From: Halarcobacter anaerophilus
GTDB lineage: Bacteria > Campylobacterota > Campylobacteria > Campylobacterales > Arcobacteraceae
Direction of reading: 5' to 3'
Assembly (NCBI RefSeq): GCF_006459125.1
Contig: NZ_CP041070.1
Coordinates: forward strand, 1,240,001-1,304,000
Length of the DNA stretch: 64,000 nt
Made by a program: the position numbers and the translations under genes. Below, in pieces: positions 38,016-46,455 of this stretch (position 1 is the stretch's first letter; every line of letters begins with the position of its first letter). The notes beneath the pieces were generated by a model that worked only from the letters and a program-made list of their open reading frames with translations, was not told where the DNA came from and did no database searches.

Positions 38016-39901
38016 GTCTATTTAAACAAATTTCAATTTTATTATCAATTGTTTTTACAATACTATTTTTATTGATAGTAAATATAAGTTTTAATGAAAT
38101 AAAAGATTCTGCACAAAAATCACTATACCAAAATATTCAAAACAGTGTTTCGAATATAAGTCTGTCTATTACAAATGCAAATGCGGATGTAAGCGCTATA
38201 AAAACAGTTCTGAATGCAAGCTTTGACAATGGAAATTATGAAAAAATAGTTTTCAAAGATGTAGATGAAAAGATAATATATGAACGAACTAAAAATGAGG
38301 AAATCTCTCAAAATGAAATTCCTTCTTGGTTTCTAAATCTTGTAAATATCAAAGAGGTTTCTTCCTCTTCAACAATATCACAAAACTGGATGGTTTTAGG
38401 AACACTAGAAATTTTTGCAGATAGGGAAGTGTTTTATACTCAAATGTATAAAATATTTTCAAGCCTGATAGTTACTCTTGTAGTAACATTTATTCTGTTT
38501 TTAGTTATCTTGGCATTAACTCTTAAATCAATTTTAAAACCCTTACTTATGATAAAAGAGCAGAGTGACTCTATTTTAGAAAACAAATTTATTTTTCAAG
38601 ATAAACTACCTTTTACTTTAGAGTTTAAAAGAGTAACCTTAAGTATAAATAATATGGTTGAAAAAATTCAAAATATTTTTGAACATGCAAATGAAATTTT
38701 AAGAAGAAATAGGGAACTTATTTATATTGACGAACTGACAAAACTTTATAATCGTAATTATCTTGTTTTAAAAACAAGTGAGTTTTTAGAAGAAAACAGC
38801 GTAAATCATTCAGGCTTCGTAATTTCAATAGTTTTAACAAGAATAGATTTGTTGAATAAAAAAATAGGATATGAAAAAGTAGATAAGTTATTTATTGAGA
38901 TATCGAATATTATAAAAGGGTTGGTTTTTCTTGAGGAAGCTAACATTATAGCAAGGACAAAAGCCTCTGAGTTTATGATTGTTTTACCAAGAGTTAAAGA
39001 GAATGAAGCAGAAGATATTGCTAAACAGTTATCCACAAAATTAAAAAACTTATTGATAAATATAGAAGATGAAGATATAAAACTATATATGGCTCTTTGT
39101 AGTTTTAAAGATGAAAAAAATTACAGCGAACTGCTTACAAAAGTTGATTCGGCTCTTAGACAGGCAAAATTATCAAGCCAAAAAGATTACTATTATTTAA
39201 AAAGTAGTGAAGTATATGAAGTAAAAAAGAACTTTAGTAAAATTCTTGATTTGGCAAAAGAGAATGAACAATTTAATATTTTATATAAAGATGTAATTTC
39301 CCTTGATTCAAAAGATATAATATATGAAACCGTAAGTTTTGAAATTAAAACAAAAGATAAAACTTACTCTTATAATGAATTTATTTCCCATGCAATAGAA
39401 TTAAATTTATTAGAAGAGGTATATTTAAAAGTTATAGAAAAAATATTAAATTTAAATACATCCAATAAAAAGCTCGCCCTTGAGATTCCAAATAATTTTA
39501 TCAAAAACCTTCCTTTTGAAAAACTTAGGAAACTTTTTAATGAACAATACGGTTTACAAAATATAATTTTTGAAATAGAAGAGGAATCTTTTGTAAAATA
39601 TAGTTCTAACAGTGCTTTATTTATTGATATTCTTAAAGATTATGATTTTAATATTGCAGTTTATAATTTTATGGGAATAAGTGAAGATTATAATTATTTA
39701 AATATGAAAAAACCTGAATATATAAAAGTAAATAAAAACTTTTTAAAGTTAAGTGAAAACTTTGATGCTTTAAATATTATAAATAAATCATTAAGTGTGA
39801 AATTAATTGTAACTTCAATTAATGATGAAGAAGATTTAAATATAGCGAAAAATAAAAATGTAAATTTTATCTCTGGAAAAATCACAAAACATATTGTTTG
39901 A
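38012..39901 (+). CDS. lapD: LapD-type c-di-GMP receptor with degenerate GGDEF and EAL domains
   Basis: A 629-residue inner-membrane protein with a membrane segment (about 7-27), a LapD/MoxY-type periplasmic domain, a second membrane segment (about 148-172), HAMP, GGDEF-like (about 235-400) and EAL-like (about 405-629) domains. Trp126 (SQNWMVLG) lies where LapD inserts a Trp into LapG. The GGDEF signature is replaced by KASEF (317-321) and the EAL motif by ETV (YETVSF near 438), so it should bind rather than make or degrade c-di-GMP. By the known mechanism it holds LapG when c-di-GMP is bound and so preserves the adhesin on the surface. It forms a two-gene unit with lapG. Confidence 0.93.
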   Translation: MSLFKQISILLSIVFTILFLLIVNISFNEIKDSAQKSLYQNIQNSVSNISLSITNANADVSAIKTVLNASFDNGNYEKIVFKDVDEKIIYERTKNEEISQNEIPSWFLNLVNIKEVSSSSTISQNWMVLGTLEIFADREVFYTQMYKIFSSLIVTLVVTFILFLVILALTLKSILKPLLMIKEQSDSILENKFIFQDKLPFTLEFKRVTLSINNMVEKIQNIFEHANEILRRNRELIYIDELTKLYNRNYLVLKTSEFLEENSVNHSGFVISIVLTRIDLLNKKIGYEKVDKLFIEISNIIKGLVFLEEANIIARTKASEFMIVLPRVKENEAEDIAKQLSTKLKNLLINIEDEDIKLYMALCSFKDEKNYSELLTKVDSALRQAKLSSQKDYYYLKSSEVYEVKKNFSKILDLAKENEQFNILYKDVISLDSKDIIYETVSFEIKTKDKTYSYNEFISHAIELNLLEEVYLKVIEKILNLNTSNKKLALEIPNNFIKNLPFEKLRKLFNEQYGLQNIIFEIEEESFVKYSSNSALFIDILKDYDFNIAVYNFMGISEDYNYLNMKKPEYIKVNKNFLKLSENFDALNIINKSLSVKLIVTSINDEEDLNIAKNKNVNFISGKITKHIV

Positions 39902-39964
39902 TTTCTCTTTCCCTTCCTGATATTTTTAACTAATAAAGAATATATTAATTAATTATTTATTAAA

Positions 39965-39987
39965 CTTCTTGTTTTAATAAGAAGGAG
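39965..39987 (+). promoter_or_regulatory. hairpin able to mask the ribosome site of the lipoprotein gene
   Basis: CTTCTT (39965-39970) can pair with AAGAAG (39979-39984), which overlaps the Shine-Dalgarno AAGGAG (39982-39987) of the gene at 39993. The 6-bp stem has an 8-base AU-rich loop. It could damp translation or melt with heat; this is inferred from pairing only. Confidence 0.35.
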
Positions 39988-39992
39988 AAACT

Positions 39993-40799
39993 ATGTATAA
40001 AAATATTGTTGTTAAGATAAGTTTATTATCTTTATTCTTGTTGTTTTCAGGTTGTGTTCAAAATCAAGTATCATTAAAAAACAATAGCTCTGCTTGTAAT
40101 GTTGTTTTTTCTAAGGGAAATGGACAAAAATATGATTTAAAAGACATAAGATCTTTTGTTGCAAATGAAATTAGACCGGAATTAATTGACACAGACAAAG
40201 AGTTTCCTATCAATATAATAAAAGAGTGTAATGGAGTGAAAACTTCAAACATCATTACAATGAATGCCAAAAACTATTATTTAACTCAGGTAAACGGTCA
40301 AAAATTACCTTCTAAAATTGAGACATATAATAATGAACTAGCTCTTACAATCAGTCAAGAAAATTTTATAAATTTAATCGACAATTTAAGAAAATATAAA
40401 TTTGACACACCGGTGCCTGATTGGAATGACCAAACATATAAAGAAGTTGAAGATGTTTATTACAAACAAAAAACTTTGAAAATGATTGCTTTTGTATTGG
40501 CAGAATCTGCAAGATTTGAAGATGCAGCAATCGCTTTAGATAAAGTATTTAAAGAAAATTGTACCATTAGTTGGCATGATTTTAATGCTTTAGTGCACAA
40601 TTGGAGAAACTCTTCGGATTATGTTACAGAAACAAGAACTCTATTGGACAAACAATATAAAGGTGGAGGACATTCTCATTTATATGCTCCCATAACAAGT
40701 AACCAAATAGAAAGTTTCGTAAAAGATTTACAAGACGGTAAAAATTACAATTTTTACCATAAAGCACCGTTTCTTGGTTATTATTATGAGTGTAAATAA
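39993..40799 (+). CDS. putative lipoprotein of unknown function
   Basis: A 268-residue protein with a type II signal peptide ending in the lipobox LFSGC (Cys21), so it should be a lipid-anchored envelope protein. I recognise no domain in the rest. It contains several Cys, a helical middle section (KTLKMIAFVLAESARFEDAA) and a His-rich GGGHSHLYAP near residue 225. It has a strong AAGGAG ribosome site partly covered by a hairpin. It lies downstream of lapD but 91 bp away, with no clear terminator between them, so a role in surface adhesion is possible but not shown. Confidence 0.75.
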   Translation: MYKNIVVKISLLSLFLLFSGCVQNQVSLKNNSSACNVVFSKGNGQKYDLKDIRSFVANEIRPELIDTDKEFPINIIKECNGVKTSNIITMNAKNYYLTQVNGQKLPSKIETYNNELALTISQENFINLIDNLRKYKFDTPVPDWNDQTYKEVEDVYYKQKTLKMIAFVLAESARFEDAAIALDKVFKENCTISWHDFNALVHNWRNSSDYVTETRTLLDKQYKGGGHSHLYAPITSNQIESFVKDLQDGKNYNFYHKAPFLGYYYECK

Positions 40800-40816
40800 A
40801 CCTTTGAAAACTGATA

Positions 40817-40845
40817 TTTGAGGGAAAATTAAATTTTCCTTCAAA
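40817..40845. terminator. bidirectional terminator between convergent lipoprotein and response regulator genes
   Basis: TTTGA-GGGAAAATT and AATTTTCCTTCAAA form a nearly perfect stem over a 3-4 base centre, flanked by A/T runs. It sits between two convergent genes. Confidence 0.7.
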
Positions 40846-40851
40846 TAAACT

Positions 40852-41610
40852 TTAAATTATCTCTATTTTATACCCCGTATTATTTTGTGTCGTGATTAAA
40901 TCTTTGTGCAGTTTGTTTCTAAGTCTAAAAAGTACGGATCTAAAAGCAGCATAACCTGCCGGTTCATCTTGCCATATTGCATACTCTATCTGTTCTTGAG
41001 ATACATTATAACCTGCGCTGTTACAAAGTATTTTTATAATTTGAGTCTCTTTTTTTGTAAGTTTTACAGGTTCATCGCCGTAATATAAAATTTCAGTTTG
41101 TTTATCAAAAAGATATCCGTATTTGAGTTTTACGGTTCTTGATTTTTGCTCTTTTACTAGCTCTAATTGATGACTTAACGTTTTATTTATATTCTCAGCA
41201 GCGTCTAGTTCATGGTTTTTTTTCGTATCATCTTTAGATTTTTCCAAAGCAACTTCTATTGCAGCATGCAGATGGCTTTTTTTATAGGGTTTTAAAATAT
41301 ACCCGTAAGCCAGAGTTTCAGAAGCCTTTTTTATTGTTGATATTTCCGAGTTTGCCGTTAAAAAAACAACAGGTACGTTAGGAAGAGTGTTTTTTAATTC
41401 TCTTGCCAGTTCTATTCCTGTTGTAGGACCTTTTAGATAAATATCCATTAAAATCAAATCTGGAATTACACCCTCTTCAAGAAGTTTCATAGTTTTACAT
41501 CTATTAGGTGCTACTCCACAAGGTTCATATCCTAACTCTTTTAATGTCTCTTTTAAATTTATTGCTATTATTGATTCATCTTCTACAATCAATATTTTTA
41601 TTTTTTGCAT
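40852..41610 (-). CDS. OmpR-type response regulator 1 flanking the phenol hydroxylase operon
   Basis: A 252-residue regulator with a receiver domain (LIVEDESIIAINL; phosphoacceptor in LILMDIYLKGPTTG; Lys in YILKPYKKSH) and a C-terminal winged helix (LTKKETQIIKILCNSAGYNV, AAFRSVLFRLRNKLHKD). The DNA-binding end is nearly identical to the regulator at 47532-48293, including the recognition-helix region GYAAFRS-LFRLRNK, so both should bind the same operators. It overlaps the upstream kinase gene by one base. The shared 11-bp direct repeats in front of the aromatic genes are the natural candidates for its sites. Confidence 0.9.
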   Translation of the reverse strand: MQKIKILIVEDESIIAINLKETLKELGYEPCGVAPNRCKTMKLLEEGVIPDLILMDIYLKGPTTGIELARELKNTLPNVPVVFLTANSEISTIKKASETLAYGYILKPYKKSHLHAAIEVALEKSKDDTKKNHELDAAENINKTLSHQLELVKEQKSRTVKLKYGYLFDKQTEILYYGDEPVKLTKKETQIIKILCNSAGYNVSQEQIEYAIWQDEPAGYAAFRSVLFRLRNKLHKDLITTQNNTGYKIEII

Positions 41611-42908
41611 TAATCTTCCCTCTGAGGAAAAATAATATTACATTCTAATCCCTCATTATTTCTAAAATTTATTGTTCCGTTTAACTGATCTTCTACAATC
41701 GAATGGATTAACTGCATTCCTATTGAATCTGTTTTATACAAAGAGTCAATATTCTCTAATCCTTTTCCGTTGTCTCCAATTTTTATATGTATATCTTTTT
41801 CTAATTTTTTTATATGAATATAGAGTAAATTGTCTCTATTCTCTTTAAAAGCATATTTTAAAGCATTTACGCAAAGTTCATGTAAAACCATACCTACTTG
41901 TATACATCTGTTAGTAGAAAATACTAATTGATCGATACTCAAATCAACTTTTAAGTAAGTATTGTTTGAGATATAAAGCTCTTTTATATCATCAATAAGT
42001 CTTTCAATATAATCTTCCAAATTTATATAAGCCAGATTTTCCCCTAAATATAAAAATTCATGAACTAGCGCCATTGTATTGATTCTGCTTCTACTTTGTT
42101 TTAAGATATCTTTGACTTCATTATCTTGAACTCTTCTATATTGCATTGTAAGCAAAGAAGATATTATTTCCATATTGTTTTTTACTCTATGATGTATCTC
42201 TTTTAATAAAATCTCTTTTTCATCAACTGATTTTTGCAGCTCTTGATTCATATTTGTGATTTTATTTCTATATTCCAGTCTTGGTGTAATATCTCTTCCA
42301 AATGCGCAGATATAATCTTTTCCAGCATGTCTAAACCCATGTCCTGTAACTTCTATATTTACAATAGTTCCGTCTTTTTTCTTTTGGGTTGTTTCCAAAG
42401 ACCAATTTTTTGAAGAAGAAATTTTCTGCATTGTCTGTGCTGCCGTTTCTCTTGTAAAATTGGGATCCATTATTTCAAGCGGTTTACCTAAAAGTTCTTC
42501 TTTTTTATACCCAAGCATATTGCAAGCAGCATCATTTACATAAACAAATTTTGCATCAAGAGTAAACCAATATATGGCATCAACTGAGTTATCCAAGGCA
42601 AATTCGTAAGGGATAAGTCTCTCTTTGTCTTTATTTTGCAACTCTTTATATGCTTTGTCGATATTTTGTATTACTTTTTGCATGTGATTAATCATTAAAT
42701 AAAGAATAGAGCCTGTAGAGATGATAAAAAGTATTGCAAAAGTTAAAGGTCCTTGATGTGTAAGATCATTATGCTCAAAAAAAATTGAGATTAATTTATC
42801 TAAAAAAACAACTCCCAAAAGACCGATAATTATATATGTAAGAGAAAAACTTTTTGCCAATCTGTTTTTATCCAATATATTATTTTTTATTTCATTTTTT
42901 AAATTCAT
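41610..42908 (-). CDS. PAS sensor histidine kinase 1 (HisKA_2 type)
   Basis: A 432-residue kinase with two membrane segments (about 22-41 and 55-74) enclosing only a ~13-residue loop, a PAS domain (about 100-210; SVDAIYWFTLDAKFVYVNDA, YICAFGRDITPR), a HisKA_2 phosphoacceptor box (His239/240 in KEIHHRVKNNMEI) and an HATPase domain (HELCVNALKYAF, GDNGKGL). With so little outside the membrane, the PAS domain or the membrane itself is the likely sensor. The gene diverges from dmpK. It is a paralogue of the kinase at 48290-49582; the PAS domains differ more than the kinase cores. Confidence 0.91.
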   Translation of the reverse strand: MNLKNEIKNNILDKNRLAKSFSLTYIIIGLLGVVFLDKLISIFFEHNDLTHQGPLTFAILFIISTGSILYLMINHMQKVIQNIDKAYKELQNKDKERLIPYEFALDNSVDAIYWFTLDAKFVYVNDAACNMLGYKKEELLGKPLEIMDPNFTRETAAQTMQKISSSKNWSLETTQKKKDGTIVNIEVTGHGFRHAGKDYICAFGRDITPRLEYRNKITNMNQELQKSVDEKEILLKEIHHRVKNNMEIISSLLTMQYRRVQDNEVKDILKQSRSRINTMALVHEFLYLGENLAYINLEDYIERLIDDIKELYISNNTYLKVDLSIDQLVFSTNRCIQVGMVLHELCVNALKYAFKENRDNLLYIHIKKLEKDIHIKIGDNGKGLENIDSLYKTDSIGMQLIHSIVEDQLNGTINFRNNEGLECNIIFPQRED

Positions 42909-42929
42909 AATCTTTTCACCTTTGTAAAA

Positions 42930-42938
42930 ATTATAGCA
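42930..42938 (-). promoter_or_regulatory. extended -10 promoter of kinase 1
   Basis: Read on the minus strand this is TGCTATAAT, a consensus extended -10, about 22 bp before the kinase ATG, with AAAGGTG as ribosome site between. The paralogous kinase operon has TGATATAAT in the same place. Confidence 0.7.
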
Positions 42939-42962
42939 AAAATTTTTATTTTGAATTAGTAA

Positions 42963-42995
42963 TGCGAAAAAAAAGCGATATTTTTAACATATGAT
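42963..42995 (+). promoter_or_regulatory. direct-repeat operator and -10 box of the dmpKLMNOP operon
   Basis: TGCGA (42963-42967), six bases, AGCGA (42974-42978), then 11 bases and TATGAT (42990-42995). The repeat half-sites are 11 bp apart, on one face of the helix, and replace a -35 box. The same layout precedes mdh, dmpQ, the small peptide gene, the porin and the pheA-like gene. Activation by an OmpR-type regulator is inferred. Confidence 0.8.
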
Positions 42996-43027
42996 TCTTG
43001 CATTCTAGTTGGAAATAGGAGTTTTAA

Positions 43028-43258
43028 ATGAACGAATTAATGCCAAATCAGAAGAAATTTGTGCAGATTATTAAAATACTAAATAATGGATTCGTAGAAT
43101 TCTATTTTGCAGTTGGAGAGGTTGAAATGAACGTAGAGTTACTTTTACCTTATAAAGCTTTCATTGAATTTTGTCAAAACAACAGAGTCTCTTTTATAAA
43201 TGAAGAGCAGGAAAAAGCCTTGGAAGTTAATAATAAAATCTGGAAATACGGACTTTAA
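43028..43258 (+). CDS. dmpK: phenol hydroxylase assembly protein DmpK
   Basis: A 76-residue protein with the DmpK/PhK pattern: NGFVEFYFAVGEVEMNVELL, then AFIEFCQNNRVSF and a terminal KIWKYG. In Pseudomonas DmpK is needed to assemble the active oxygenase rather than for turnover. It is the first gene of a tight six-gene operon; dmpL follows after 17 bp. Confidence 0.9.
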   Translation: MNELMPNQKKFVQIIKILNNGFVEFYFAVGEVEMNVELLLPYKAFIEFCQNNRVSFINEEQEKALEVNNKIWKYGL

Positions 43259-43275
43259 AATATAAAGGAGAGAAG

Positions 43276-44265
43276 ATGGAACTAAATATAGCAAATATAG
43301 AAATTGAGCCCAAAAGACACACCTTTGGGCATATTGCAAAAAGGTTTGGAGAGGATAGACCTGCCTCAAGATATGAAGAGGCAGTTTATGATGGGCAAGC
43401 AACGGAAAACTTCCATTATAGACCAACTTACGAACCTGAGTTTGAAATATATGACGTAAAAAGAACTGTAATAAAAATGGATGATTGGTATAAACTGCTT
43501 GATCCTAGAAAATTTCATTATATGACATATGTTTCAACAAGAGCAAATCAAAATGCGGCAAGTAAAAGAAATTTTGAACTTATTGAAGAGAGATTATTAA
43601 CTCAAATGATTCCTGAAGATATAAAAGAGATAATTTATAATTATTTAACACCTTTAAGACACTATTTTTACGGAGTTAATCTAAATAATCTTTCAATAGT
43701 ATCAAGAGGTTACGGAACGGCATTGAACTCTGCCTCTCTTTTTTATGCGTCTGATAGTTTGGGGAACTCTCAGCATCTTACGAAAATCGTTTTATTGTTA
43801 TCAGATAACAATGTAGAAAGACTGGAAAAAGGGAAAAACGATTGGATGAATGATCCTAAATGGCAGCCTTTGAGAAAAACACTTGAAGATATTATGGTAG
43901 TAAAAGATCCTATTGAAATATTAGTTTCTCAAAATTTGATATTAAACGGATTACTTGTTCCTTTACTTATTACGCAATTTTCAAATACTTTAGTGCAAAA
44001 CGGACATATAACTGTCTCACTGTTAACTGAATTTATTTCCCAGTTGCAGGAAGAATCAATAAAATGGTTGGATTCTATTGTAAAAGTGATGGCAGAGGAA
44101 TCTGAAGAGAACAACAATATCTTATCTAAATGGTCAAAAAGTTATCTTTTAAAAGCAGATGAAGCGTTAGCTCCTTTGTCCGATTATAGTGACAATACAG
44201 ATATTTTACCGCAGATTAGACTTGATCTTGAAAATAGATTAAAAAAGATTGGATTAAAAATTTAA
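43276..44265 (+). CDS. dmpL: phenol hydroxylase small oxygenase subunit DmpL
   Basis: A 329-residue protein, close to the usual 331 of DmpL. Motifs of the beta subunit of soluble di-iron monooxygenases are visible: RPTYEPEFEIYD, DWYKLLDPRKFHYMTYVSTRA and SLFYASDSLGNSQHLTKI. It lacks the iron ligands and supports the DmpN catalytic subunit. AAGGAG lies before the ATG, and dmpM follows after 9 bp. Confidence 0.94.
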   Translation: MELNIANIEIEPKRHTFGHIAKRFGEDRPASRYEEAVYDGQATENFHYRPTYEPEFEIYDVKRTVIKMDDWYKLLDPRKFHYMTYVSTRANQNAASKRNFELIEERLLTQMIPEDIKEIIYNYLTPLRHYFYGVNLNNLSIVSRGYGTALNSASLFYASDSLGNSQHLTKIVLLLSDNNVERLEKGKNDWMNDPKWQPLRKTLEDIMVVKDPIEILVSQNLILNGLLVPLLITQFSNTLVQNGHITVSLLTEFISQLQEESIKWLDSIVKVMAEESEENNNILSKWSKSYLLKADEALAPLSDYSDNTDILPQIRLDLENRLKKIGLKI

Positions 44266-44274
44266 GGAGAGATT

Positions 44275-44550
44275 ATGTCAAAAAGTATTGCTTTGTTGTG
44301 TATTCAAGCAACAGATGAAGGAAGGACTATAGCAGAAGCTATAAAAGTTGATAATGAAGGTATTCAAATTACGAACAAACCTGCCATGATTCAAATTGAA
44401 AGGGAAGGTGAAATTGTAATCAAAGCAGATACCGTTTCTGATGCTTTGGGAAGAGATTGGGAACCTGAAGAGTTGCAGTTAATCTTAATCTCAACAGGCG
44501 GTCAAATTGATGAAGATGATGAACAATTCGTTGTTTATTGGAATAATTAA
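44275..44550 (+). CDS. dmpM: phenol hydroxylase regulatory (coupling) protein DmpM
   Basis: A 91-residue protein matching the cofactor-free coupling protein of di-iron monooxygenases (usual length about 90). It docks on the oxygenase and tunes the active site. AIKVDNEGIQITNKPAMIQI and LGRDWEPEELQLIL are typical. It is preceded by AAGGAG and followed after 13 bp by dmpN. Confidence 0.93.
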   Translation: MSKSIALLCIQATDEGRTIAEAIKVDNEGIQITNKPAMIQIEREGEIVIKADTVSDALGRDWEPEELQLILISTGGQIDEDDEQFVVYWNN

Positions 44551-44563
44551 AAAGGAGAATATT

Positions 44564-46084
44564 ATGAGTAGCAGTACAAGTCCCAGAAAAAAAAGATTAA
44601 GTAAAAAACAATCATATGAATATATGACAAGACTTGGTTGGGATACAACTTATCAAGATGAAAAAAAGGTTCACCCTTATTTAGAGTATGAGGGAATAAA
44701 AATACATGATTGGGACGCTTGGGAAGATCCTTTTAGAATGACTATGGAATCATATTGGAAACTTCAAGCTGAAAAAGATAAAAAGCTTTACTCAATTATA
44801 GATGCCTTTGCTCAAAATAACGGTCAAAAAAATATCACGGATGCAAGATATGTAAATGCCCTGAAAATATTTTTAACGGCAGTTACTCCAATTGAACATA
44901 ATGTTGTAAGCGGATTTGCAAACGTAGCTAGACAATTTAAAGGCGAGGGGGCTACTATAGCTTGCCAGATGCAAGCAATAGATGAACTTAGACATTATCA
45001 AACCCAGGTTCATACAATAAGTCATTATAATAAATATTTTGACGGCTTTCATGATTATAGAACTATGTATGACCGAATCTGGTATCTGTCGGTTCCAAAA
45101 TCTTTTGCCGATGATGGAAGCAGTGCAGGACCCTTTGAATTTATGATTGCCACAGGATTTGCTTTTGAGTTTGTTCTTACAAGTCTGCTTTTTGTTCCTT
45201 TTATGAGTGGTGCAGCATATAACGGAGATATGGCAACCGTAACTTTTGGATTTTCAGCTCAAAGTGATGAATCAAGACATATGACTTTAGGACTTCAAGC
45301 TGTAAAATTTATGCTTGAACAAGATGCCGACAATGTTCCAATTGTTCAAAGAATGATGGAAAAACAGTTGTGGAGAGGATATAGACTTTTATCTATAGTT
45401 TCTGCAATGATGGATTATATGTTACCTAATTCTCCAACTTCATGGGCTGAGGCAGTTGAACTTTATATAGAACAAAACGGTGTTGCTTTATTTAAAGATC
45501 TTGAAAAGTACGGAATAAAAATGCCTACTAAAATCTTAGATAAAATAATTGCGGAAAAAGAGCATGTTTCTCATCAATTATGGAAAACTTTGTATGTTCA
45601 TTCAAACGCAACGGCTTTTCATACATGGATACCCGATGAAGATAAAATGAACTGGCTTAGTCAAAAGTATCCAAACACTTTTGATAAACATTACAGACCG
45701 ATTCTTGAAGAGTATAAGAAAAAAGCAGAAAAGGGTGAAAGATATTACAGTGAAGCTCTTCCTTGTCTTTGTCAGACTTGTCAGCTGCCGCTTTTATTTA
45801 CTGACGTAATGAACGGCAAACCAACTGTTTATACCCATGAAACTACGGAGTTCAACGGAGAAAAATTTCATTTTTGTTCCGATGAGTGTAAAAATATTTT
45901 TGAAAATGAACCGAAAAAATATGCTCAAGCCTGGTTACCTCCATATCAAATTTTTCAAGGTAATTGTGGAGGAGAAACAATACCCGAAGTTTTAAAATGG
46001 TACAAAATCGAAAACGCAGTTGATAACTTAGATTATGTAGGCTCTCCCGATGAAGCTATGTGGAACAAATTAAAAAATATATAA
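44564..46084 (+). CDS. dmpN: phenol hydroxylase large di-iron subunit DmpN
   Basis: I chose ATG 44564, with AAAGGAG just upstream, rather than the in-frame ATG 44507 inside dmpM. The 506-residue catalytic subunit hydroxylates phenol to catechol with O2. The di-iron ligands are visible in the two-helix-pair pattern: Glu111 (TPIEHN), Glu141 and His144 (DELRH), Glu202 (FAFEFVL), Glu236 and His239 (DESRH). A C-terminal YHS domain with paired Cys (LCQTCQLP, HFCSDECKNIF) is present, as in DmpN. The family also acts on cresols, benzene or toluene, so the exact substrate is open. Confidence 0.95.
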   Translation: MSSSTSPRKKRLSKKQSYEYMTRLGWDTTYQDEKKVHPYLEYEGIKIHDWDAWEDPFRMTMESYWKLQAEKDKKLYSIIDAFAQNNGQKNITDARYVNALKIFLTAVTPIEHNVVSGFANVARQFKGEGATIACQMQAIDELRHYQTQVHTISHYNKYFDGFHDYRTMYDRIWYLSVPKSFADDGSSAGPFEFMIATGFAFEFVLTSLLFVPFMSGAAYNGDMATVTFGFSAQSDESRHMTLGLQAVKFMLEQDADNVPIVQRMMEKQLWRGYRLLSIVSAMMDYMLPNSPTSWAEAVELYIEQNGVALFKDLEKYGIKMPTKILDKIIAEKEHVSHQLWKTLYVHSNATAFHTWIPDEDKMNWLSQKYPNTFDKHYRPILEEYKKKAEKGERYYSEALPCLCQTCQLPLLFTDVMNGKPTVYTHETTEFNGEKFHFCSDECKNIFENEPKKYAQAWLPPYQIFQGNCGGETIPEVLKWYKIENAVDNLDYVGSPDEAMWNKLKNI

Positions 46085-46094
46085 AGGATAAAAA

Positions 46095-46454
46095 ATGGCA
46101 GTAAAATCAATAGGAGAATATCCTACAATTATGAAAGACAGCGTAGATAAGTTTCATGGAAATCAATTGGTTTTTATCTATTGGCATGCTCATTTTATGG
46201 AAGGGTCGGTAAAAGCTTTTGCTTTATCGCCTGATATGCCTTTTAGTGCAATTATGTCTGATATTATCCCTCTTTGTTACAAAGTCGAGCCTGATTTTGA
46301 AAAGCTTGATTTTGACAACACGGAAGTTATTTGGGAGATTGACGGAAAAGTTATAACACCTGATCCAAATAAAAGTTTAAAAGAGAATTCAATAGGGCAT
46401 AAATCTTATATTCAATTTACCACACCTGCATTGGACGGTAAGATAGGAGCTTAA
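46095..46454 (+). CDS. dmpO: phenol hydroxylase gamma subunit DmpO
   Basis: A 119-residue protein, the usual length of DmpO. It has the family start YPTIMKDSVDKFHGNQLVFI and WHAHFMEGS. It forms the small outer subunit of the (LNO)2 oxygenase. The next gene, dmpP, begins one base after its stop. Confidence 0.92.
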   Translation: MAVKSIGEYPTIMKDSVDKFHGNQLVFIYWHAHFMEGSVKAFALSPDMPFSAIMSDIIPLCYKVEPDFEKLDFDNTEVIWEIDGKVITPDPNKSLKENSIGHKSYIQFTTPALDGKIGA

Positions 46455-46455
46455 C

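Noticed and set aside
42979-43010. TTGCA near 43000 as a sigma-54 promoter for dmpK, as in Pseudomonas
   Set aside because: No GG at the -24 position and no sigma-54 activator gene nearby; the direct repeat with a -10 box explains the region better.
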